The translations under genes and the position numbers were made by a program. The notes below the pieces were generated by a model. It searched no databases, was not told the DNA's origin, and was given only the letters and a program-made list of their open reading frames with translations. Positions 25,372 through 31,703 of a DNA stretch of 64,000 nucleotides are shown here, piece after piece. Source of the DNA: Streptomyces sp. NBC_01267. GTDB taxonomy: Bacteria; Actinomycetota; Actinomycetes; Streptomycetales; Streptomycetaceae. The stretch is taken from positions 186,001-250,000 of the forward strand of contig NZ_CP108455.1 in assembly GCF_036241575.1 (NCBI RefSeq). Direction: 5' to 3'. Numbering within the stretch: the stretch's first letter is position 1; each line of letters opens with the position of its first letter.

Positions 25372-27165
25372 ATGACCGCGACGCAGCACAAGGGTGCCGG
25401 GGGCGGCCGGGGCAAGGACGACCTGGTCGAAATGGCATGGGACCCCATCACCCGGATCGTCGGCAGTCTGGGCATTTACACAAAGATCGACTTCAAGCAG
25501 AAAGTGGTGGCCGAGTGTCACAGCACCAGCTCCATTTTCCGCGGCTATTCGGTCTTCATGAAGGGCAAGGACCCGCGGGACGCGCATTTCATCACGAGTC
25601 GCATCTGCGGAATCTGTGGTGACAACCACGCGACGTGTTCCTGCTACGCGCAGAACATGGCGTACGGAGTGAAGCCACCGCACCTCGGCGAATGGATCGT
25701 GAATCTCGGCGAGGCCGCGGAGTACATGTTCGACCACAACATCTTCCAGGAGAACCTGGTAGGGGTCGACTACTGCGAGAAGATGGTCGCGGAGACCAAT
25801 CCCGGAGTCCTGGAACAGGCCAACCGCACTCAGTCTCCGCACGCCGACGCCCACGGGTACAAGACCATCGGCGACATCATGCGGTCGTTGAATCCGTTCA
25901 CCGGCGAGTTCTACCGGGAAGCGCTCCAGGTCAGCAGGATGACCCGGGAGATGTTCTGCCTGATGGAAGGCCGACACGTCCACCCCTCCACGCTCTATCC
26001 GGGCGGCGTCGGAACCGTGGCGACCATCCAGCTGATGACGGACTACATCACCCGGCTCCAGCGGTACGTCGAGTTCATGAAGAAGGTCGTGCCGATGCAC
26101 GACGACCTCTTCGACTTCTTCTACGAAGCCCTGCCGGGGTACGAGCAGGTCGGGAACCGGCGCATCCTGCTGGGCTGCTGGGGCTCCTTCCAGGACCCGG
26201 AGCACTGCAACTTCGAGTACAAGGACATGACCGACTGGGGCCGGAAGATGTACGTCACCCCCGGCGTGGTCGTCGACGGGAAGCTGGTCACCACCGACCT
26301 GGTGAAGATCAACCTGGGCATCCGGATCCTGCTCGGTTCGTCGTACTACAACGACTGGGACGAGCAGGAGACCTTCGTGACCGAGGACCCGCTCGGCAAT
26401 CCGGTCGACCGGCGCCACCCGTGGAACCAGCACACCAACCCGCAGCCGCAGAAGCGGGACCTGGACGACAAGTACAGCTGGGTCATGTCGCCGCGGTGGT
26501 TCGACGGCAAGGACTACCTCGCTCTGGACACAGGCGGCGGACCGCTCGCGCGGCTGTGGACCACCGCGCTGGCCGGCCTGGTCGACATCGGCTACATCCA
26601 GGCCACCGGCCACAGCGTCAAGATCAACCTCCCCCGGACGGCCCTCAAGGGCCCGGTGGAGCTGGAATGGCACGTCCCGAAGTGGAGTAACACCATCGAG
26701 CGCAACCGGGCGCGCAGCTACTTCCAGGCCTACGCGGCCGCCTGCGCGCTCCACTTCGCGGAGAAGGCGCTCGCGGAGATCCGGTCCGGGAACACCAAGA
26801 CCTGGGAGAAGTTCGAGGTGCCGGAGGAGGGGGTGGGCTGCGGGTTCACCGAGGCGGTGCGCGGTGTCCTCTCGCACCACATGGTGATCCGGGACGGCAA
26901 GATCGCCAACTACCACCCGTATCCGCCCACCCCGTGGAACGCCAGCCCGCGCGACACGTACGGCACTCCGGGTCCCTACGAGGACGCCGTGCAGGGCCAG
27001 CCGATCTTCGAGGAGAACGACCGGGAGCACTTCAAGGGCATCGACATCATGCGCACGGTGCGCAGCTTCGACCCCTGTCTGCCCTGCGGAGTGCACATGT
27101 ATCTCGGCGAGGGCAAGAAGCTGGAGCTGCTCCACTCCCCCACCCAGTCCGCGGGCAGTGAGTGA
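25372..27165 (+). CDS. hhyL: Group 1h [NiFe]-hydrogenase large subunit
   Basis: The 597-residue catalytic subunit. The Ni-Fe site is held by two Cys pairs: SRICGICGDNHATCS (Cys79, Cys82) near the N-terminus and FDPCLPCGVHM (Cys569, Cys572) near the C-terminus. The 22 residues after His575 are the likely maturation peptide removed by the protease encoded at 31171. The N-terminal motif AWDPITRIVGSLGIYTKID is typical of large subunits, as is ARLWTTALAGLVDIGYI in the middle. ATG 25372 follows a purine-rich AAAGATGAGGCGG. The next gene overlaps its last codons. Confidence 0.96.
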   Translation: MTATQHKGAGGGRGKDDLVEMAWDPITRIVGSLGIYTKIDFKQKVVAECHSTSSIFRGYSVFMKGKDPRDAHFITSRICGICGDNHATCSCYAQNMAYGVKPPHLGEWIVNLGEAAEYMFDHNIFQENLVGVDYCEKMVAETNPGVLEQANRTQSPHADAHGYKTIGDIMRSLNPFTGEFYREALQVSRMTREMFCLMEGRHVHPSTLYPGGVGTVATIQLMTDYITRLQRYVEFMKKVVPMHDDLFDFFYEALPGYEQVGNRRILLGCWGSFQDPEHCNFEYKDMTDWGRKMYVTPGVVVDGKLVTTDLVKINLGIRILLGSSYYNDWDEQETFVTEDPLGNPVDRRHPWNQHTNPQPQKRDLDDKYSWVMSPRWFDGKDYLALDTGGGPLARLWTTALAGLVDIGYIQATGHSVKINLPRTALKGPVELEWHVPKWSNTIERNRARSYFQAYAAACALHFAEKALAEIRSGNTKTWEKFEVPEEGVGCGFTEAVRGVLSHHMVIRDGKIANYHPYPPTPWNASPRDTYGTPGPYEDAVQGQPIFEENDREHFKGIDIMRTVRSFDPCLPCGVHMYLGEGKKLELLHSPTQSAGSE

Positions 27166-28111
27166 CATGACACAGGAAACAGCACCGGCGGCGCCCGAAT
27201 GGCGGACGACCGGTGAACGCATCGACACCCTGATCGCCGCCAGCGGCTCGGGCGGAGCGGTGGCGCGCGAGCGCAGCGAGGAGCTGGTCCGGCTCGTCGT
27301 CGACTTCTACGGCGCCGGCCTGGAACGGCTGCTCGACCTGGTGCACGAGCAGGGGCGGCTGGACGACGACATCCTCGCCGCGCTGGCCGGCGACGATCTG
27401 GTGGCCACCGTCCTGCTGGTACACGGGCTGCACCCGTACGGCGTGGAGACCCGGGTCGAGCAGGCGCTGGAGAGTGTCCGGCCGTATCTGGGCTCGCACG
27501 GCGGTGATGTGGAACTGCTCGCCGTCACTGACGGGGGCACCGTCCGACTGCGGCTGCTGGGCAGCTGCGACGGCTGCCCGTCCTCCTCGGTCACGCTCAA
27601 ACTGGCCGTGCAGGGCGCGGTGGAGGCCGCGGCTCCGGAGATCACCTCGATCGAGGTCGAGACCGCGACCGAGGAGGACGCCGTTGCGGCGGGGCCACTC
27701 GTGCCGGTGGACTCGCTGTTCGCCCGGCTGCACGCAGATGCCGGAGCAGCCGAGGACGACGGCGCCTCGTGGGAAGTCGTCCCGGAGCTGTCCGGGCTGG
27801 GGTCCGGCGCTGTGGCACGGGTGGACGTCGGCAGACTCCCGGTGGTGGCCTGCCGGGTCGGTGCGGATCTCTTCGCCTTCGAGGACCGGTGCGCGCGCTG
27901 TGAGCGGCCGTTCGAGGGTGCCGCGCTGGCGCGGCGGCTGGGTGGTGGCTCCGGTGACGCGATCCTGCGCTGCGCCGGGTGCCGTGCGCACTACGACGTG
28001 CGGCGGGCCGGGGTCTGCCTCGACGGCGACAGTTTGCACCTGGCTCCGCTTCCGCTGCTCTCGGACGGTGCGACCGTCTCTGTCGCGGTCCCCGCGGCGG
28101 TGGCGCGGTGA
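27158..28111 (+). CDS. NifU-domain protein with a four-Cys Rieske-like domain
   Basis: A 317-residue protein overlapping the end of hhyL (GTG 27158, with ATG 27167 as alternative). Residues about 85-160 form a NifU C-terminal domain (ESVRPYLGSHGGDVELLAVT, then LGSCDGCPSSSVTLKLAVQG with its CxxC). Residues about 205-310 resemble a Rieske fold, but the first motif reads DRCARCERPFEGA and the second LRCAGCRAHYDVRRAG, so the two His ligands are replaced and four Cys remain. It may carry a ferredoxin-type or zinc/iron site. Related proteins lie beside other Group 1h enzymes and have been proposed as electron-transfer partners. Its coupling to hhyL supports that here. Confidence 0.8.
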   Translation: MSDMTQETAPAAPEWRTTGERIDTLIAASGSGGAVARERSEELVRLVVDFYGAGLERLLDLVHEQGRLDDDILAALAGDDLVATVLLVHGLHPYGVETRVEQALESVRPYLGSHGGDVELLAVTDGGTVRLRLLGSCDGCPSSSVTLKLAVQGAVEAAAPEITSIEVETATEEDAVAAGPLVPVDSLFARLHADAGAAEDDGASWEVVPELSGLGSGAVARVDVGRLPVVACRVGADLFAFEDRCARCERPFEGAALARRLGGGSGDAILRCAGCRAHYDVRRAGVCLDGDSLHLAPLPLLSDGATVSVAVPAAVAR

Positions 28112-28761
28112 TCGCGGCCGGCCGTTCCGGCTCGCCGGCGGCTGCGCTGCTGCGCCTCACGCGCAACCGGCCGCTGCCGGTTGCCGGGGAGCGTTGCGAG
28201 ATGTGTGCGGAACCGATCGGCGAGAGCCATTCCCACGTGGTGAACCTCGACAGCCGTGCCCTGATGTGCGGCTGCCGGGCCTGCTATCTCCTGTTCACCG
28301 ACGAGGACGCGCAGCTGCGCTACCGGGCGGTCCCCGAGCGGTATCTGCACTTCGCCGGACTCACCGTGGACGGGCGTGCCTGGGACGAGCTGCAGATTCC
28401 CGTGGGGCTCGCCTTCCTGTTCCGCAATTCGGTCCAGGGCCGAACGATCGCCTTCTACCCCGGCCCCGCCGGGGCCACCGAGTCGGAACTGCCGCTGGAT
28501 GCCTGGGAGGCCGTCGTCGAGTCGAGCCCGGAGCTCGCCGAGCTACGCCCCGACGTGGAGGCGCTGCTGATCCGGCGCTCCGCGGGAAGCGGCGGATCGT
28601 GCCATCTGGTTCCGATCGACGCCTGCTACGAACTCGTGGGTCAGCTGCGGACGCTGTGGCGCGGATTCGACGGTGGCACCGAGGCGCATGCCGCGATGGA
28701 CGCCTTCTTCACACGGGTGGCGGACCGCAGCCGGCCCGCAGCCGGGATCGTGGCGCCGTGA
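28108..28761 (+). CDS. DUF5947-family hydrogenase-associated protein
   Basis: A 217-residue protein whose GTG 28108 overlaps the preceding stop by 4 bases. The N-terminus holds a probable metal site: ERCEMCAEPIGESHSHVVNL followed by MCGCRACYLLFTDEDAQ, giving a CxxC, a His pair and a CxC-x2-C. The middle reads RYLHFAGLTVDGRAWDELQI and FLFRNSVQGRTIAFYPGPAG. Proteins of this type are found almost only with actinobacterial hydrogenases, and their role is unknown. Handling of a cluster or nickel is an inference from the Cys/His motif. Confidence 0.75.
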   Translation: MIAAGRSGSPAAALLRLTRNRPLPVAGERCEMCAEPIGESHSHVVNLDSRALMCGCRACYLLFTDEDAQLRYRAVPERYLHFAGLTVDGRAWDELQIPVGLAFLFRNSVQGRTIAFYPGPAGATESELPLDAWEAVVESSPELAELRPDVEALLIRRSAGSGGSCHLVPIDACYELVGQLRTLWRGFDGGTEAHAAMDAFFTRVADRSRPAAGIVAP

Positions 28762-29399
28762 ACGACATCGCGTTCGACGTGCTGGACATCTTCGCCGAGC
28801 CCTACGCGGCCGTACCGCAGCTGACGGCGCGACTGCGGATCGAGGAGCGGACGGGCCGCCGCATCCATGCCGTCGCACTGCACTGCCAGGTCCGTATCGA
28901 GCCGCAGCGACGCCACTACGACGACTCCGAACAGAGCGGTCTACAGGCGCTGTTCGGGGGCCGGGAGCGCTGGACCGAGACCCTGAAGCCGTTCCAGTGG
29001 ATGAGTTGCGACACCACGGTGCAGGGGTTCAGCGGCGCCACCGAGGTCGACCTCGCCCTGCCCTGCACGTACGACTTCGATGTGATCGGTTCCCGCTATC
29101 TGCACGCCCTGGGAGAGGGTTCGGTACCCCTCGCCCTGATGTTCTCCGGCATGGTCTTCACCCGCGGCAGCAAGGGTTTCGGGGTGGAGCACGTGCCGTG
29201 GGACTGCGAGGCCCGGTACCCGATGCCGGTCGAGGTGTGGCGGCGCATGGTGGCGTCGCACTTCCCGAACACCGGCTGGATCAGGCTGGACCACGAGGTG
29301 CTGGCGCGCTTCGCGGACTTCCGGGCCCGGCGCGGGCTGATCAGCTGGGACGAGACGGTTCAGGCCTTGCTGGCCGAGAGCGACGAGGTGGCCCTGTGA
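28758..29399 (+). CDS. DUF6084-family hydrogenase-associated protein
   Basis: A 213-residue protein from GTG 28758, overlapping DUF5947 by 4 bases. It is mostly beta in character (IAFDVLDIFAEPYAAVPQLT, VALHCQVRIEPQRRHYDDSE, TYDFDVIGSRYLHALGEG) and has no obvious metal or cofactor motif. A Trp-rich central part (RWTETLKPFQWMSCDTTVQG) and GWIRLDHEVLARFADFRARR near the end stand out. It is conserved with the hydrogenase locus in actinobacteria as far as the family name indicates, and no activity is known. It could be a scaffold or assembly factor. Confidence 0.72.
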   Translation: MNDIAFDVLDIFAEPYAAVPQLTARLRIEERTGRRIHAVALHCQVRIEPQRRHYDDSEQSGLQALFGGRERWTETLKPFQWMSCDTTVQGFSGATEVDLALPCTYDFDVIGSRYLHALGEGSVPLALMFSGMVFTRGSKGFGVEHVPWDCEARYPMPVEVWRRMVASHFPNTGWIRLDHEVLARFADFRARRGLISWDETVQALLAESDEVAL

Positions 29400-30808
29400 G
29401 CCTTGACCAGGTGCGTTCGATCGCCGACGCCGTGCTTTACGAGGGGTACCTCCTCTATCCGTACCGTGCGAGCTCGCACAAGAACCAGTCGCGTTGGCAG
29501 TTCGGGGTTCTCGGCCCGCCGCACGCCGCGGCGGCGAGCTTCGGCGAGGAACCGGACTTGGAGATGCAGTGCCTGCTGGCACCGCACGAGGGGCCCGCGC
29601 AGGTCACCGTCCATCTGCGTTTCCTTCAACTGCAGGTCCGCGAGGTGCAGCGCAGGGACGAGGACGGCAGCCATGCGCCGGTGAAGAAGCTCACCGTCGA
29701 CGGGGTCTCGGTGATGACCTGGGACGAGGCGGTGGAGCAGGAAGTCGTTCTCGTGGCGGAGCCGTTGGACGAGCCGTTGGACGAGGTCCATGAGGTCCCG
29801 GGCGGTGAGGAGTCGGAACCTCTCACCGATGCGCGCGGTGTGGTCGTGGGACGGATCGTGCGGCGCCGGCTGCCGTTGACGCTCCGGATCCTGACCCGGA
29901 GCGCCGTCGACGACGGCTACGTCCGCCTGTCGGTGTCGGTGCGCAACGAGCACCCGGAGCCGGCGGCCACCAAGGACGCCGCGATCCGCGCCTCGCTGAT
30001 CGGCGCGCATCTGCTGCTCCGGGCACAGAACGCCGCGTTCGTCTCACTGCTCGAACTGCCCGCCGGAGCGGCGGGCGCCGCCGGTCGTTGCCGGCAGCGC
30101 AGGTGCTGGCCCGTACTGGCCGGCGCGAAGGGGGCGACGGACACAGTGCTCGGCGCGCCGATCATTCTGTACGACTATCCGGAGGTGGCCGAGCAGAGCC
30201 CTGGCGCCCTGTTCGACTCGACCGAGATCGACGAGATCCTGACCCTCCGGGTGATGACCATGACGGAGGAGGAGAAGGCGGAGGCGCGGGCCACCGATCC
30301 CCGGGCCAGGGAGATCATCGACCGGTGCGAGGGCATGTCGCCCGCCGACCTGCAGCAGTTGCACGGCCTGTTGCGCGAACCCCGTCCGCCGGAACCGGCG
30401 GCCTCCGCGGCACTCGTGGGCCCGTCGGCCGACGTCCGGGACGCGGAGCCCGCCCCTTTCGACACCGCGGGTGTTCCCTGGTGGGACCCCGCGGCCGACG
30501 CCTCGGTACAGCCGGGGAGCGACGCGGTGACGATCGACGGGGTAAGGGTGGCCAAGGGCAGCCTGGTCCGCGTGCACCCCTCCCGGCGTGCCGACGCACA
30601 GGATCTGTTCTTCGCCGGCCAGGTGGCCCGGGTGACCGCGGTTCTCGCGGATGTGGACGGCGGTACCCACGTCGCCCTGGTCCTCGTCGACGACCCGGCG
30701 TCGGACCTGCACGACTGGTACGGCCGCTACTTCTACTTCGCGCCCGACGAGCTGACACCGCTGTCCGTCGACGAGACGGCGCAGTACCGAGAGGAGAACC
30801 GATCGTGA
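29396..30808 (+). CDS. Hydrogenase-operon protein of unknown function, 470 residues
   Basis: Starts at GTG 29396, overlapping the DUF6084 stop. The N-terminus AVLYEGYLLYPYRASSHKNQ, then SRWQFGVLGPP, is characteristic of this operon family. The middle is beta-rich (LPLTLRILTRSAVDDGYVRL, then SVSVRNEHPEP). The region YPEVAEQSPGALFDSTEIDE and LTLRVMTMTEEEKAEARATD is also distinctive. The last 110 residues (DGVRVAKGSLVRVHPSRRAD, GTHVALVLVDDPASDLHDWY) look like a small beta-barrel. A run of Glu-Pro-Leu repeats (EPLDEPLDEVHEVPGGEESE) links two parts. No enzyme motif was found. Confidence 0.7.
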   Translation: MSLDQVRSIADAVLYEGYLLYPYRASSHKNQSRWQFGVLGPPHAAAASFGEEPDLEMQCLLAPHEGPAQVTVHLRFLQLQVREVQRRDEDGSHAPVKKLTVDGVSVMTWDEAVEQEVVLVAEPLDEPLDEVHEVPGGEESEPLTDARGVVVGRIVRRRLPLTLRILTRSAVDDGYVRLSVSVRNEHPEPAATKDAAIRASLIGAHLLLRAQNAAFVSLLELPAGAAGAAGRCRQRRCWPVLAGAKGATDTVLGAPIILYDYPEVAEQSPGALFDSTEIDEILTLRVMTMTEEEKAEARATDPRAREIIDRCEGMSPADLQQLHGLLREPRPPEPAASAALVGPSADVRDAEPAPFDTAGVPWWDPAADASVQPGSDAVTIDGVRVAKGSLVRVHPSRRADAQDLFFAGQVARVTAVLADVDGGTHVALVLVDDPASDLHDWYGRYFYFAPDELTPLSVDETAQYREENRS

Positions 30809-30924
30809 AGAGCCTGGGCATGATCACCGCCGGTGTGGCGGCGGCTGTGGCGGTCGTCGCCGTGGCAGTCGGGATCCGGTCGATCCCCGACATCCGCCGC
30901 TACCTGAGAATCCGTTCGATGTGA
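30805..30924 (+). CDS. 39-residue single-pass membrane peptide (DUF6893-like)
   Basis: Starts at GTG 30805, overlapping the previous stop by 4 bases, and ends at TGA 30924. The sequence runs MKSLGMITAGVAAAVAVVAV, AVGIRSIPDIRRYLRIRSM: one hydrophobic helix (residues 6-24), then a basic tail that stays in the cytoplasm. Small peptides of this kind occur in Group 1h operons and could anchor the soluble hydrogenase or its partner at the membrane. That role is inferred from topology and position only. Confidence 0.7.
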   Translation: MKSLGMITAGVAAAVAVVAVAVGIRSIPDIRRYLRIRSM

Positions 30925-30950
30925 ATCCCGATGTGAGCAAGGAGCACGCC

Positions 30951-31163
30951 ATGGCGGGCACGCCGAAGAAGGACAGCGTCGTCGAGGAAGAGCCGCAGGA
31001 GGTAAGGGGTCCGAAGGGGTCGCGGGACACCGGCTCGGACAAACCGTCGGGCGGTCCGGCCGACCGCACCCCTGGCACCTCGGACGAGCAGTCGGACACC
31101 TCCGTACAGCCGAAGAAGCCCCGTGACCCGGACTCTCCTCACCTGCAGTCCGGCGGCAGTTGA
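30951..31163 (+). CDS. Small acidic, disordered hydrogenase-operon protein
   Basis: A 70-residue protein rich in Lys, Glu, Asp, Ser and Pro (MAGTPKKDSVVEEEPQEVRG, then DKPSGGPADRTPGTSDEQSD) with no hydrophobic core, so probably disordered. ATG 30951 was chosen because AAGGAG lies 7 bases upstream. GTG 30921, overlapping the previous stop, is an alternative. It lies between the membrane peptide and the maturation protease. Its function is unknown. Confidence 0.6.
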   Translation: MAGTPKKDSVVEEEPQEVRGPKGSRDTGSDKPSGGPADRTPGTSDEQSDTSVQPKKPRDPDSPHLQSGGS

Positions 31164-31170
31164 GCCGAGG

Positions 31171-31701
31171 ATGACGAACGAACCGGACACGGCCGCCCGG
31201 GTACTCGTGGCGGGCATCGGCAATCTGTTCCTCGGCGACGACGGCTTCGGCCCGGAGGTCGTGCGGCGGCTGGCCCGCTCCGGCGGGATGCCCCCGCAGG
31301 TCCGGGTGGTCGACTACGGCATCCGCGGCATGCACCTCGCGTACGACCTGCTCGACGGGTACGACGCGTTGGTGCTGGTCGACGCGTACCCGGGTGGCGG
31401 CCCGGCCGGGCAGCTGACAGTGCTCCGTATCGGCGTGGAGGACCTCGGTACGGGTGAATTCGATGCTCACGGGATGAATCCGGTAGCTGTCCTTGCAAAC
31501 CTGGACCAATTGGGCGGTACTCTTCCGCTCACCTACCTCGTGGGCTGCACACCCGCCGACATCGAGGAGGGCATCGGGCTCAGTGAAGCCGTCGACAACA
31601 CGGTGCCCGAGGCGATCCAGGCAGTGCACACCTTGGTCCGGCAGCTCGCAGCGGCCGTACCGACCGCGTCCGTGAAGAGCGCCGAACCCAGGAGATCCTG
31701 A
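31171..31701 (+). CDS. [NiFe]-hydrogenase maturation endopeptidase
   Basis: A 176-residue HyaD/HupD-type protease that trims the C-terminal peptide of the large subunit once nickel is in place. Conserved features: GIGNLFLGDDGFGPEVVRRL with the nickel-sensing Glu, VDAYPGGGPAG with the central Asp, and DAHGMNPVAVLANL with the His, then LVGCTPADIEEGIGLSEAV near the end. ATG 31171 follows GCCGAGG. The stop lies 2 bases before the hypC-hypF start. Its target is the tail after the second Cys pair of hhyL. Confidence 0.9.
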   Translation: MTNEPDTAARVLVAGIGNLFLGDDGFGPEVVRRLARSGGMPPQVRVVDYGIRGMHLAYDLLDGYDALVLVDAYPGGGPAGQLTVLRIGVEDLGTGEFDAHGMNPVAVLANLDQLGGTLPLTYLVGCTPADIEEGIGLSEAVDNTVPEAIQAVHTLVRQLAAAVPTASVKSAEPRRS

Positions 31702-31703
31702 TC

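Noticed and set aside
24218..28039. Long antisense frames over the hydrogenase genes (372, 752 and 330 codons on the minus strand)
   Set aside because: They are shadows produced by high third-position GC. Their text is Val/Gly/Arg/His-rich with no recognisable motif, while the plus strand carries intact HhyS, HhyL and partners.
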